From NCBI GenBank assembly GCA_965197415.1, contig OZ240207.1:124001-188000 (forward strand): a stretch of DNA of 64,000 nt. The letters run 5' to 3'. Source of the DNA: DAOUJI01 sp965197415. Lineage in GTDB: Bacteria; Chloroflexota; Dehalococcoidia; Lucifugimonadales; JAGWBF01. The translations under genes were made by a program, and so were the position numbers. The notes beneath the pieces were generated by a model. That model was not told where the DNA came from, made no database searches, and saw nothing but the letters and a program-made list of their open reading frames with translations. This document shows positions 7,678 to 16,326 of this stretch, piece after piece (position 1 is the stretch's first letter; every line of letters begins with the position of its first letter).

Positions 7678-8978
7678 GCCGATGCGGGCGCAGGGCGGGG
7701 GTCTGGGCGCGGCTCCCCCAGCAGCAGGAAGAAGAAGGACCCCAATAGCCCCAACACTGCCAGGATAGCGAACACCGCCGTGTAGCTCTCGTCCTGCCAC
7801 TTGTAGCTCAGCCCGGCCATCGGCGGCGCGGCTACGGACACCACATTCACCGAAATCATGGACAGCCCTGTTATCTTGGAGAACTCACGGCGTCCGAAAT
7901 AGGTGCCGCGCATGGACGATATCGGGGCTGTCCTTCCGCCCATACCCACGCCCAGCAGCACAGCGAACAAGTAGGCCATAGCCAGGTTCTCGGACATCAA
8001 CAGCACCGCCACCGCCGCCGAAGGGAAGAGGGAAAACCAGAAGAGGGTGTACCTGACTGGCACCTTGTCGCTGACGTATCCGCCTATGAGGTTGAAGGCG
8101 CCCGCGACGCCTTGGCTTACCGCGACAATCAAGCCGACCGTGGCCAGTGAGTAGCCCCGGTCGTCCAGCATTATTCCCAGGTGGAACAAGACAGTGGTGT
8201 ATACGCCGGTGGTGACGGCATGGCCTATGGATATCCACCAGAAGTTGAAGGTGCGGATGGCTTCCCGCCAGGTGTAGCCCTGGTGCTGCTCCAGCGGAGC
8301 CGTGGCTCTGGCCTCCTGTGCCGGAAGCTCTGACGGGGGAATCCCGTCGGGGTATTGTCCGTAGTCCTCGGGCCTGTTCCTGATGTACCGTGTCATGGGC
8401 CACGCCAGGGCCAGCATGGTCACTCCGATGCCCAGGGTTACGGTCCTCCAGGCGTCGGGCGAAAACCGGTCGGGGTCGACGGCCCAGCTAAGCGCCGGCA
8501 CTATCACGAAAGCGCCCGCGTACAGTCCTTCCAAGGATATGCTCATGGCCATGTTCCGCCGCCTATGGAACCAGTTGTTCAACGAGGTCATGAGGGGAAG
8601 CCAACCTGCCAAGCCGGTTCCCGCCGCCATCAACAGCAGCGCCACGTAGAAGTGCCACAGCTCGTCGACGCGGCTGAACGCGACGAAACCGCCGCCAAGT
8701 ATGAACATCCCCACCATCACTACAAAACGGGGACCGTATTTGTCGGTCAGGTATCCGGAAAGGGGTGTGGAGATGGAACCCTCGGCCCTCTGCAACGACC
8801 AGGCGAGGCCCAATTGGGCGGGACTCCAGCCGAAGGTGTTCTTCATCAGAACGTTCCAGATGGTTGCACCCTGGAACACCGGAACGATGACGATGGCGTG
8901 GATGAATGAACTCAGCAGGGCTAGCCACCATCCATAGAACACTCCACGGACTGCTGTTATCGGGTTGGAAATAGACAT
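7674..8978 (-). CDS. MFS transporter (OxlT/monocarboxylate-like)
   Basis: A 434-residue integral membrane protein with about 12 hydrophobic segments. It starts with the FYGWWLALLSSFIHAI helix and has the MFS loop motif GYLTDKYGPRFVV after helix 2 and a related GGYVSDKVPVRYTLF in the second half. The overall pattern resembles oxalate/formate antiporters and monocarboxylate carriers, so an organic anion is a reasonable substrate guess, but nothing in the sequence fixes it. It stands alone between convergent udg and divergent hydrolase genes. Confidence 0.88.
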   Translation of the reverse strand: MSISNPITAVRGVFYGWWLALLSSFIHAIVIVPVFQGATIWNVLMKNTFGWSPAQLGLAWSLQRAEGSISTPLSGYLTDKYGPRFVVMVGMFILGGGFVAFSRVDELWHFYVALLLMAAGTGLAGWLPLMTSLNNWFHRRRNMAMSISLEGLYAGAFVIVPALSWAVDPDRFSPDAWRTVTLGIGVTMLALAWPMTRYIRNRPEDYGQYPDGIPPSELPAQEARATAPLEQHQGYTWREAIRTFNFWWISIGHAVTTGVYTTVLFHLGIMLDDRGYSLATVGLIVAVSQGVAGAFNLIGGYVSDKVPVRYTLFWFSLFPSAAVAVLLMSENLAMAYLFAVLLGVGMGGRTAPISSMRGTYFGRREFSKITGLSMISVNVVSVAAPPMAGLSYKWQDESYTAVFAILAVLGLLGSFFFLLLGEPRPDPRPAPASA

Positions 8979-9176
8979 AAGGGAATCTGTTTCCTAGTGG
9001 GTGCGTCCACCCGTCAATCTATTGGGCCGCCGCACAGTTTAGCGTCTCAAGCCACTATTGACAAAGGCAATGGGCTAAGGCAAACTTCACCCTGCCCGCC
9101 CAGGACACGGGGTATATTCGGCTGGGTTCCTGATACAGGAGTCAAGGGCGCCCAACATCTCCAGGAGGATTGCTCC

Positions 9177-9959
9177 ATGACCACGACCAAGAACTACACC
9201 GACGAGTATGTTGACATCGGCGGGGGCCGCACCCACATCAAGAAGGGCGGCAGCGGCTCGCCGATACTGTACTTGCACGGAGAGACCGGCAACCAACAGT
9301 GGAACGCATACATCGACGCCTTGGCTCAGAACCACACCGTGTACGTCCCGTCCCACCCGGGATACGATGAGTCCGACAGGCTTCCCTGGGTGAACTCGAT
9401 AGCCGACGTAGTCCACTTCTACACAGGCTTGATGAGAAAGCTGGGCTTGGAAGACGTCGCCCTCGTCGGGCACTCCATGGGTGGATGGATCGCCGCTGAA
9501 CTCTCCTCCACGGAGAACCCCCGAATCAAGGGCCAGGCGCTCTTGGCGCCAGCCGGAATCAGGCCCAGGGAGGGTGACATCACCGAGATTCTCATGGCTG
9601 GCCAAAACGAGTACATTGACCAGTGGTGGGCCAACGTGGACAACGCCCCCAAGACCGACGACCTGAGCGACGAGGAGAAAAACGTCCTGTGGACCAACCG
9701 GGAGATGGACTCTCGGCTTCTGTGGAAGCCCTACATGCACAATCCCGTGCTGCCCATGTACCTGGAAATGGCCACCGTACCGACGCTGATACTCTTCGGC
9801 GCCCAGGACGGCATCATACCAGTGAACTCAGGAGAGATTTACCAGGAAGTGATTCCCGGCTCCAAGCTCCAGACCATCGACCAGGCCGGGCACAGCCCTC
9901 AGGACGAGCAGCCGGACGCCTGCGCCAAGGCTACGCTGGACTTCCTGGCGAGCCTCTAG
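9177..9959 (+). CDS. Alpha/beta hydrolase
   Basis: A 260-residue alpha/beta-hydrolase-fold protein. The oxyanion loop YLHGETGN, the nucleophile elbow VALVGHSMGGW (Ser100), the acid in LILFGAQDGIIP and the histidine in QAGHSPQDE form a complete catalytic set. ATG 9177 follows an AGGAGG ribosome binding site at 9163-9168; the longer upstream open frame is not supported. It lies 62 bases before an LLM monooxygenase on the same strand, so the pair could act on one substrate, for instance monooxygenation to an ester or lactone and then hydrolysis. That link is inference. Confidence 0.9.
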   Translation: MTTTKNYTDEYVDIGGGRTHIKKGGSGSPILYLHGETGNQQWNAYIDALAQNHTVYVPSHPGYDESDRLPWVNSIADVVHFYTGLMRKLGLEDVALVGHSMGGWIAAELSSTENPRIKGQALLAPAGIRPREGDITEILMAGQNEYIDQWWANVDNAPKTDDLSDEEKNVLWTNREMDSRLLWKPYMHNPVLPMYLEMATVPTLILFGAQDGIIPVNSGEIYQEVIPGSKLQTIDQAGHSPQDEQPDACAKATLDFLASL

Positions 9960-10021
9960 GAGGCTGAAGCGACAGGCTTGCGACGGGCCCCAAGGGTTGA
10001 AGTCCACCAGGAGGCGGTGCG

Positions 10022-11191
10022 ATGAAGGATAAAGTAGAAGTATTCTGGTTCTCGGAACAGCCCTATGGTCACGTAACCAACGAAGACCTGGAGAAATACC
10101 CCTCCGGGCGCCTGGGGTTCCCCAACACCCACTTCGACCCCAACAAGGCCCACGTGCTCTACAACCAGTACCATGAGCAGTACGCCCTGGCTGACGAGGT
10201 GGGTTTCGACGGCATCATGTCCAACGAGCACCACGCCTCCTACTGGTGCATGAAGCCATCGGTCAACATGGACGCCGCGGTCATCTCCAAGCTGACCAAG
10301 AATGTGCGGATTGCTATACTCGGCAACGTCATAGCGATCAACGACCCCGTCAAGATGGCTGAAGAGATAGCCATGCTGGACTGCTTCTCCAACGGCCGAA
10401 TCGTCTCCGGGTTCGTGCGTGGAACGGCGGTTGAGTCCCTCCAAGGAGGCATCGACCCCACGGAGAACTTTGAGCGGTTCCAGGAAGCCCATGACCTTAT
10501 CATCAAGTGCTGGACGGAACCCGGCCCCTTCCGTTTCGAAGGCAAGCATTTCCAGTATAGGGTGGTGAACCCCTGGGTGCTGCCGGTGCAGAAACCCCGC
10601 CCTGAGATATGGTTTCCCGGCACGGGCAGCCCTGAAAGCGTGGTCTGGGCCGCACGACACCAGCACCCCTACATGAACTTGGGCGCCCTTATTGGAATGA
10701 CCGAGTATTTGAAGAGCGTCTACATCGAAACGGCCCACGACGTTGGCTTCCAACCGGGGCCGGAGCACTTCGGATACTTGCTGAGGTGCTTCGTCGCCGA
10801 CACCGACGAAAAGGCCATCGAAATGGGCAAGTGGTTCATGTGGACCGAGGACCACAGGCAGCGAGGACCGAGAGAGCACAACGACCCTCCCGGATACCAG
10901 AGCCGTGAGGCGCTGAACGTCAAGAGCCAGAGACCCACAATCGGTACGGGTACTTTTGGACGCAGGATGGGGTACGACGAGCTGCGCGAGGTCAACAACA
11001 TCATCGTGGGGAACCCGGACACGGTCATCGAGAAGCTGACTCAAATCATCGAACATCTGGACCCGGGCTACATCCACATCTACGGCAACGAGGGCTTGAT
11101 GCCCCATGATGACGTGATGCGGTCGGTGGAGTTGTTCGGTAAAGAGGTCGTCCCCGCCCTCCACGAGATACAGCTAAAGCCCTACGAATAA
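10022..11191 (+). CDS. LLM-class flavin-dependent monooxygenase (large form, copy 1)
   Basis: A 389-residue bacterial-luciferase-like protein, predicted TIM barrel using reduced flavin. It opens with VEVFWFSEQPYG, then DEVGFDGIMSNEHHASYWCM (the NEHH segment is typical of the family), VRIAILGNVIAINDPVKMAE, and FPGTGSPESVVWAA. GGAGG at 10011-10015 precedes the ATG. A very similar paralogue lies at 22162-23349, colinear over its whole length. Families of such enzymes are expanded in SAR202 Chloroflexota, where they are proposed to open or activate recalcitrant organics. The substrate is unknown. A strong intrinsic terminator follows. Confidence 0.92.
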   Translation: MKDKVEVFWFSEQPYGHVTNEDLEKYPSGRLGFPNTHFDPNKAHVLYNQYHEQYALADEVGFDGIMSNEHHASYWCMKPSVNMDAAVISKLTKNVRIAILGNVIAINDPVKMAEEIAMLDCFSNGRIVSGFVRGTAVESLQGGIDPTENFERFQEAHDLIIKCWTEPGPFRFEGKHFQYRVVNPWVLPVQKPRPEIWFPGTGSPESVVWAARHQHPYMNLGALIGMTEYLKSVYIETAHDVGFQPGPEHFGYLLRCFVADTDEKAIEMGKWFMWTEDHRQRGPREHNDPPGYQSREALNVKSQRPTIGTGTFGRRMGYDELREVNNIIVGNPDTVIEKLTQIIEHLDPGYIHIYGNEGLMPHDDVMRSVELFGKEVVPALHEIQLKPYE

Positions 11192-11211
11192 CCGCCCAAC
11201 AGGAAAAATTG

Positions 11212-11245
11212 AAAAGGCCCCGCGGTTCGAATGCGGGGCCTTTTT
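11212..11245 (+). terminator. Rho-independent terminator after LLM copy 1
   Basis: AAAAGGCCCCGC at 11212-11223 pairs with GCGGGGCCTTTTT at 11233-11245 around a 9-base loop, and the descending arm ends in five T. It is 20 bases after the stop. The complementary A run makes it usable in both directions. Confidence 0.9.
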
Positions 11246-11314
11246 ATATGGGAATCAGATACGATTGTACCCAAAGGGTTTCGGTGAAGGCGGAATAGGC
11301 CGCCGGGCATTATT

Positions 11315-11710
11315 TCAGTCGCGGTGAGCGAGAGCGGCCGGGCGCTCGGCAAGCGCAGCCTCCACGAGAGTGCGAACATCCGATCGGCTTGCGTCTTCGA
11401 GGGTGCGTATCTTCACGTGCCGCATCTTTGCGCCGGTTCCTTCAAGCAGTCGCTCTGGGTCCGGCAGTGAGGCACCCTGGTAGAAGCCCAGGTTGACCCA
11501 GGCGCGGTGGGGGAGAATGTATGCGTAGCCGTCGATCATCTTTCTAGGCCCTACGCCGTATGTGGCTGCTCTGTCGCCCAGGCGCACAACCTCACATGCC
11601 TCCGGGTGAACGTCAAAAATGGCCTCCCGCAACGCCCTGACAATGGGCTGGAGGTCCTCGGCGGTAATTTGGAGCAGGTCGTCGAACGAACCGAACTTGG
11701 CGGTGGTCAT
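11315..11710 (-). CDS. DUF1801 domain protein
   Basis: A 131-residue protein whose MRHVKIRTLEDASRSDVRTLVEAAL end and HRAWVNLGFYQGASLPDPERLLEGTG middle match the DUF1801 (YdhG-like) fold. Family members are small cytosolic proteins of unknown function. It is the last gene of the minus-strand TusA/DsrE/TusA-MetE cluster, 8 bases after the fusion gene, so co-transcription is likely, although DUF1801 proteins are not known to take part in sulfur transfer. Confidence 0.8.
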   Translation of the reverse strand: MTTAKFGSFDDLLQITAEDLQPIVRALREAIFDVHPEACEVVRLGDRAATYGVGPRKMIDGYAYILPHRAWVNLGFYQGASLPDPERLLEGTGAKMRHVKIRTLEDASRSDVRTLVEAALAERPAALAHRD

Positions 11711-11718
11711 TGTAGCTG

Positions 11719-13251
11719 TCAGCCCAGATGCCGGCGGCGGAGTTCGGCGGAGGCTTCTGCGATGGCCGCCAACTTGGACGCGGCAGCCTTGGCGGAGGCC
11801 ACGGGATTGTCCGCAAAGGTCGCGAAACCGCAGTCAGGGTTCAGCAGGACCCGTTCAGGGCCGAAAATGGAAATGGCCCGTTCCGCACTCTCCACGATTT
11901 CAGCGGCGGACTCGACCGTATCCAGCTTGGGGTTGACGACCCCTACCCCGATTCGCCGGTCGGAGGGGAGGCTGGACACGGCCTCCAAGTCTCCGGCCCG
12001 TGGAGTGCAGAACTCAAGGAAATAGTTTCCCACGTTCAATGAGGAGAGGGTTTCAACCAGCGGCCCGTAGCTGCCCGCGAGGGCGACAGTTTCGTCTTTG
12101 GACCAGTTGCCCCTGCAGACGTGCAAGGCCAGCCGATCCATGGGCAGCCCTTCCACGACCTTGTTTATCAGGCCACTTGCGAAGGCCAACTCCTCCTCGG
12201 TGTCCATCTTCTCCGCCAGCGCCCCGCACATGAAAGACCTTCCTCCGGCGGGAGTCCCAAACACCACCTCCGACAGCACGGGCTCGTCGAATTGCACGAG
12301 CGCGGCGCCCCTGGCCAGGAGGAAGTGCAGCTCTTCCCGCAGCACGCGCACCACGTCTTGTGCAAGCTCCTCACGGGCGTCGTAGGGACTCTCGGTAAGG
12401 CAGTCCAGCCACATGGTGCGGGTAAGCAGATACGGCCCCGGCAGCGCCACCTTCACCGGCTTGTCCGAACATGTTTTGGCAAACTCCAACTCGTGGACAG
12501 CCAGCGGGCGGCTCCGTCCCAGCGTGCCAAAGACCACTGGATGGCGGACTTCGGCGGCGGGAACGTCCAGTGCCCTGAGCTCGCGTTCGAACTTCTCCGA
12601 GTCGTCCACCATCGCGGTCAGGTCGCTGAGGGGTATAAGCTGGCAATTGTCCAGGAGGCCCCCCACGAAGCTGGCATAGCTGTCTCGCCGTTGCTCGCCG
12701 TCGGTAAGGACATCGACCCCGGCCCGTAGCTGCGCGTCTATGGAAAGCCGCACGGCGTCGTCGGCGGTGACGTGGAACTCCGCCTCGTCCAACCTGCCTT
12801 CCAGACGGTCGTGAATTGCTTGCAGCATCCAACGGGGCCGTGGCCAGCTGCCGATTCCGAAAACGGACAACGGCTGTATTTTCGGGGCGGCGACCGGCTG
12901 TGGAAGCGATTCGGGTATAGTAACTTCTACGAGGGAGTGTAGGCTCAACGAGGCTGTCTTGGGCACTGCCGCCTGGGTCCCGTTGCGGCCTGAAAAGGGG
13001 CCTTTGCAGACGAGGTAGCTGCGCCGGGTTCCGGTCTTGGTCCACGAGACAAGCTCGTTGTCGGTCATGCGGCACCAGGCGGGCAGCTCCACTTCCACGG
13101 TGGAGTCCGTGGACAGTATTTCCAACAGCCCGCCGCGCTCCAGGGGGTCGATGTGGCGCCGAATCAACAGCAACAGTCCGCCGCCGCAGTCGAGGTCGCC
13201 GCCGTCGAACATAACGTCGGATTGGTGGGCGTGTTTTTCGACCTGGTCCAT
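11719..13251 (-). CDS. TusA-like domain fused to MetE-type (core) methyltransferase
   Basis: A 510-residue fusion. Residues 1-85 are TusA/SirA-like (DLDCGGGLLLLIRR with Cys22, PLERGGLLEILSTDS, ELPAWCRMTDNE with Cys60) but lack the canonical CPxP. Residues about 130-505 are a cobalamin-independent methionine synthase C-terminal barrel (FGIGSWPRPRWM, VLTDGEQRRDSY, VKVALPGPYLLTRTMW, VQFDEPVLSE). The four zinc ligands are present: His377 and Cys379 in LHVCRGN, Glu413 in FLEF, Cys474 in NPDCGF. There is no MetE N-terminal barrel, as in core-MetE proteins. ATG 13251 is chosen since longer starts overlap the DsrE gene. It could alkylate a thiol carried on the TusA domain, or make methionine with an unusual donor. 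metH is also present at 59 kb. Confidence 0.85.
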   Translation of the reverse strand: MDQVEKHAHQSDVMFDGGDLDCGGGLLLLIRRHIDPLERGGLLEILSTDSTVEVELPAWCRMTDNELVSWTKTGTRRSYLVCKGPFSGRNGTQAAVPKTASLSLHSLVEVTIPESLPQPVAAPKIQPLSVFGIGSWPRPRWMLQAIHDRLEGRLDEAEFHVTADDAVRLSIDAQLRAGVDVLTDGEQRRDSYASFVGGLLDNCQLIPLSDLTAMVDDSEKFERELRALDVPAAEVRHPVVFGTLGRSRPLAVHELEFAKTCSDKPVKVALPGPYLLTRTMWLDCLTESPYDAREELAQDVVRVLREELHFLLARGAALVQFDEPVLSEVVFGTPAGGRSFMCGALAEKMDTEEELAFASGLINKVVEGLPMDRLALHVCRGNWSKDETVALAGSYGPLVETLSSLNVGNYFLEFCTPRAGDLEAVSSLPSDRRIGVGVVNPKLDTVESAAEIVESAERAISIFGPERVLLNPDCGFATFADNPVASAKAAASKLAAIAEASAELRRRHLG

Positions 13252-13291
13252 CAGCAAGGCCTTTGAGGGGTTGACGAAAAGGCGCTGTCCG

Positions 13292-13654
13292 TTAGTAGGT
13301 GACGCAGGGGCTGCCGTCGGAGAGGAACTCCACCAGTTTGGCGCCGCCGACAATCATGGAGCCGTCCACCAGGTTGTTCTCGTCCAGGCCTCGTTTTTTG
13401 AAGCAGGGAGCACATACGTATATCGTTCCGCCGCCGCCGGCAAAGTTGTGCATCAGGTCCTTCAGGCCCATGAAGCCCTCTTCGTGGATGTCGTCGGCGT
13501 AGCCCTTCTCGGCAAGTCGGACGCCCTCGGCGCTCAGGAAGACGACGGTCTCCTTCTCCGAACCAAGCGCCGCGTTGGCGACTACAAATCCCACCGTCGC
13601 TCTGTCGGGGTCGTTCTTCGCGTTGGTGAGGCTTACACAGAATTTTCCGGCCAT
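13292..13654 (-). CDS. DsrE-family protein
   Basis: A 120-residue DsrE/DsrF-like protein (FCVSLTNAKNDPDRATVGF, VVFLSAEGVRLAEKGYAD, IYVCAPCFKKRGLDENNLV, IVGGAKLVEFLSDG). The CAPC pair is where the family carries a persulfide-bearing cysteine, so a sulfur-transfer role is plausible. It sits between two genes with TusA-like domains, 22 bases after the stand-alone one and 40 before the TusA-MetE fusion. That mirrors TusA-DsrE pairs in sulfur-trafficking loci. Confidence 0.88.
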   Translation of the reverse strand: MAGKFCVSLTNAKNDPDRATVGFVVANAALGSEKETVVFLSAEGVRLAEKGYADDIHEEGFMGLKDLMHNFAGGGGTIYVCAPCFKKRGLDENNLVDGSMIVGGAKLVEFLSDGSPCVTY

Positions 13655-13676
13655 GCAGTCTCCTTCCGGTGTGTCG

Positions 13677-13943
13677 TTATGGCGTCTCTTTTTGCTCGAT
13701 CCAATAATCGGGGTGTTCGGCCCTCAGCAAGCGGCGGCCTGTCATGCGACACCAGGCGGGGAGGTCCTGGGGCGCCCCCAGGTCACGGGCCCTAAGCCTG
13801 AGGACCTCGTAGGGCTTGAGCTTCTGCATTCGTTGCCTCAACAGGATGATGACTTCACCACAGCCCATGTCTCCCGCGTCCCATTCGTCGGCTACGGCTA
13901 TGGCCTGGGCCAGTTGTTGTTCATCCGCCATTGCTTGTGGCAT
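13677..13943 (-). CDS. Stand-alone TusA/SirA-like sulfur carrier
   Basis: A protein of about 88 residues with the same core as the fused domain next door: DAGDMGCGEVIILLRQRM, then PYEVLRLRARD and DLPAWCRMTGRRLL. The first cysteine sits in MGCG rather than CPxP, and a second in PAWCRM, so it belongs to a divergent TusA-like group. The start is uncertain: ATG 13943, ATG 13931 and a longer version to 13994 are all open, but 13943/13931 fit the family length. It is the first gene of the minus-strand cluster. Confidence 0.78.
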   Translation of the reverse strand: MPQAMADEQQLAQAIAVADEWDAGDMGCGEVIILLRQRMQKLKPYEVLRLRARDLGAPQDLPAWCRMTGRRLLRAEHPDYWIEQKETP

Positions 13944-14038
13944 CCCCCGATAGGGCCCCCTCACTAAGGTATAAGGAATGTTAATATCACACATTAACCA
14001 GTGTCAATAATCAATCGAAGATGTCCTGCCTGGCTATT

Positions 14039-14047
14039 TGCTATAAT
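14039..14047 (+). promoter_or_regulatory. Extended -10 promoter element
   Basis: TGC followed by TATAAT at 14042-14047, an extended -10 (TGnTATAAT), 28 bases before the amidohydrolase start. No good -35 is seen. The same TGnTATAAT pattern precedes metH and the CoA transferase. Confidence 0.5.
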
Positions 14048-14075
14048 CTTTCCCGCAAGAACGCCGGAGGAGAAG

Positions 14076-15212
14076 ATGTCCAAGAACGGCTATAGGGTTA
14101 TCGACAGCGACCTTCACTTGATGGAGCCTCCCGACCTGTTCGAGAGATACATGGACCCATCGTTCCTGGACTGGGCCCCCAAACCTACGGCATCGGGCGC
14201 AGGGCACTATGCCCGATGGACCCTGGAAGGCAGCCCTATCCCTCCCTGGGCGCATGACGACCACGTATGGAAGGTCAATGAGCCGATGGACAGGCGGGCC
14301 AAAGAGGTTATGTCGGAGGGTTGGGCCACCGGGTTCGACGCCTCCACTTCGTTGCGCGCAATGGACAAGGAGGGCATCGACATAGCCGTCATGTTCCGCA
14401 CCACGGCCAGCATGTTCGTGTCCAAGGACTCCCTGGACGCCAGGCTGTCTCTTGAGATATGCAAGGCATTCAACGACTGGGTGTCTGAGTATTGCAAGCG
14501 CGATCCCGCAAGGATGAAAGCCACGTCCATAGTCCCGCAGCACGACCCTGAGATGGCGGCCCAGGAAGCCCGGAGAAGTGTAGAGGACCTGGGATCGGTG
14601 GGAGTGGTTATGCTCCCCATGCCCGTGGCTGGGCGGCATCCCCATGACCCGGAGTTCGACGTGCTGTGGGCGGAAGCGGAGAGGCTCGGAGTCCCTATAT
14701 GCTTTCACGGAACGTCAGGGGCAGTCTCTCAGGACTACGTCGGGGGAAGGTTCGCAGGCCACCCGGCATACAGGTCCATTCTCCACTCAACGGTCTTTCC
14801 AATCGAGCTTATGATTACCATGTCCAGCATGATTATGGGCGGAGTGATGGAGCGGTTCCCCAAGCTGAAGGTGGCTTTCCTGGAGGGCAACTGCTCCTGG
14901 CTTCCCTGGTGGTTGTACCGACTGGACGACCAGTGGGAGAAGTTCGGTCCAGGCGAGGAGGTGGAACTGTCCCTCAGACCCACCGACTATTTCCTGCGCC
15001 AGTGCTGGATTTCCGTCGACGCCGACGAAGCCCTAAGCGAAGACGTGGTGAGCAGGCTGGGCGACGACAACATTGTGTTCTCCACCGACTACCCGCATCC
15101 AGACTCGGCTTTTCCCCGCGCAACGGAGGAGTTGCTGTCCATCGATGGGCTGTCGTCGTCGGCCAAGAAGAAGATTCTCTGGGACAACTGCTCCAAGCTC
15201 TATGGCATCTAA
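14076..15212 (+). CDS. Amidohydrolase family protein (ACMSD-like), copy 1
   Basis: A 378-residue metal-dependent hydrolase or decarboxylase of the amidohydrolase-2 group. It begins VIDSDLHLMEPPDLFERYMD (the D-x-H metal motif) and has ICFHGTSGA (His ligand), VAFLEGNCSWLPWWLYRLD and NIVFSTDYPHPDSAFP (Asp ligand). ATG 14076 is preferred since GGAGGA at 14067-14072 precedes it. Relatives include ACMSD and 2-hydroxy-aromatic decarboxylases; the true substrate is unknown. It is followed immediately by an FMN hydroxyacid oxidase, hinting at a shared degradative route. Confidence 0.88.
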   Translation: MSKNGYRVIDSDLHLMEPPDLFERYMDPSFLDWAPKPTASGAGHYARWTLEGSPIPPWAHDDHVWKVNEPMDRRAKEVMSEGWATGFDASTSLRAMDKEGIDIAVMFRTTASMFVSKDSLDARLSLEICKAFNDWVSEYCKRDPARMKATSIVPQHDPEMAAQEARRSVEDLGSVGVVMLPMPVAGRHPHDPEFDVLWAEAERLGVPICFHGTSGAVSQDYVGGRFAGHPAYRSILHSTVFPIELMITMSSMIMGGVMERFPKLKVAFLEGNCSWLPWWLYRLDDQWEKFGPGEEVELSLRPTDYFLRQCWISVDADEALSEDVVSRLGDDNIVFSTDYPHPDSAFPRATEELLSIDGLSSSAKKKILWDNCSKLYGI

Positions 15213-15213
15213 T

Positions 15214-16311
15214 ATGTCCACCGAGCTAGACCGGTTCCTAAACCTCTACGACTTCGAGGCGGAGGCCCGCCGGATTCTGTCCACGAAGGTCTGGGGTTTT
15301 ATCGAGGCCGGGACCTACGAAGAGTACACGCTGAAGCGGAACCGCACGGCCCTGGACGCCGTGTGCCTCAGGCCCCGGTTCATGATTGACGTAAGAGAGC
15401 GGGACGCTTCAACAACGGTCATGGGCCACAAAATCGACTTCCCGGTAATGATTGCTCCAGCGGGCCACCACGGCATCGCCCACCGCGATGCCGAGTGCGC
15501 CGTCGTCCGTGCGGCCGGGGCTGCGGGGACGATTATGGGAGTAGGATCCGACTCCAACTACACCATCGAGGAGATCGCGTCGCAGGCCAGCGGGCCGGTC
15601 TGGTTTCAGCTCTACCACCGGAGGCGGGACATCAGCGAGATGCTGTTGCGTCGGGCCGTGGACGCGGGTTATTCGGCAATCATGGTCACCGTAGACAACC
15701 CGATTCCGGGCACCAAGGAGAGGGACATCCGAAACCGGTACAGGCGGCCCGAGGGTCTGGAGCTGGCCAATTTCGTCGGGGAAGAAGCCGGACTGGGGCT
15801 TGTGAAAGGAACGCCGGAAGCCCAGGCGTGGGAAATGCGGAGGCTGCCCTTTCGCTGGGAGGACGTGGCCTGGGTCAAGTCCGTCACGTCGCTGCCTCTG
15901 ATAATCAAGGGAATCCGCACTCCGGCGGATGCCCTTGGATGCGTTCAGAGGGGCGTGGACGGCATCGTCGTGTCCAACCACGGAGCACGCCAGCTTGACG
16001 GCTCCCATTCGTCCATAGAGACTCTGCCGGATATAGTGCACGCGGTGAACGGCAGGGCGGAGGTCTACTTGGACTCCGGCATACGCAGAGGGACGGACGT
16101 ATTGAAGGCGCTGTCGTTGGGGGCCAGAGCCGTCTTCATCGGAAGGCCGCTGTTCTGGGGCCTGGCCGTGGAGGGCGAGGCTGGTGTATCGCGGACGCTC
16201 GAAATCCTACGTGCAGAGTTCGACCGCGCGATGGGCTATTGCGGAGTAACCCGAGTGGATGAAATCGGTCCTAACCTGGTCTCGCTGCCCGGCCAGCACG
16301 GCTGGGTATAA
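15214..16311 (+). CDS. FMN-dependent alpha-hydroxy-acid oxidase/dehydrogenase
   Basis: A 365-residue FMN TIM-barrel enzyme of the lactate/glycolate oxidase family. Motifs are PVMIAPAGHHGIAHRDAE, PVWFQLYHRRRD, MVTVDNPIPGTKERDIRN, LPLIIKGI (base-stacking Lys), VSNHGARQLDGS (catalytic His and Arg) and YLDSGIRRGTDVLKAL. It oxidises a 2-hydroxy acid to a 2-oxo acid. ATG 15214 starts just past the amidohydrolase stop; ATG 15202 would overlap it by 11 bases. Both imply coupling to the upstream gene. It ends shortly before a converging CoA ligase gene. Confidence 0.92.
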   Translation: MSTELDRFLNLYDFEAEARRILSTKVWGFIEAGTYEEYTLKRNRTALDAVCLRPRFMIDVRERDASTTVMGHKIDFPVMIAPAGHHGIAHRDAECAVVRAAGAAGTIMGVGSDSNYTIEEIASQASGPVWFQLYHRRRDISEMLLRRAVDAGYSAIMVTVDNPIPGTKERDIRNRYRRPEGLELANFVGEEAGLGLVKGTPEAQAWEMRRLPFRWEDVAWVKSVTSLPLIIKGIRTPADALGCVQRGVDGIVVSNHGARQLDGSHSSIETLPDIVHAVNGRAEVYLDSGIRRGTDVLKALSLGARAVFIGRPLFWGLAVEGEAGVSRTLEILRAEFDRAMGYCGVTRVDEIGPNLVSLPGQHGWV

Positions 16312-16326
16312 CTGCTACGTGCGCCG

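Noticed and set aside
6223..7800. 525-codon minus-strand open frame
   Set aside because: Overlaps the M28 peptidase in another frame and lies opposite the uracil-DNA glycosylase; the translation is Arg/Pro/Gly-rich with no domain.
9956..11164. 402-codon minus-strand open frame
   Set aside because: Exact antisense of LLM copy 1, Val/His/Gly-rich, no motif. The similar antisense frame opposite copy 2 shows that it is a codon-use shadow.
11224..11232. GGTTCGAAT resembling a tRNA T-loop
   Set aside because: It is the loop of an intrinsic terminator; no acceptor, D or anticodon arms are around it.
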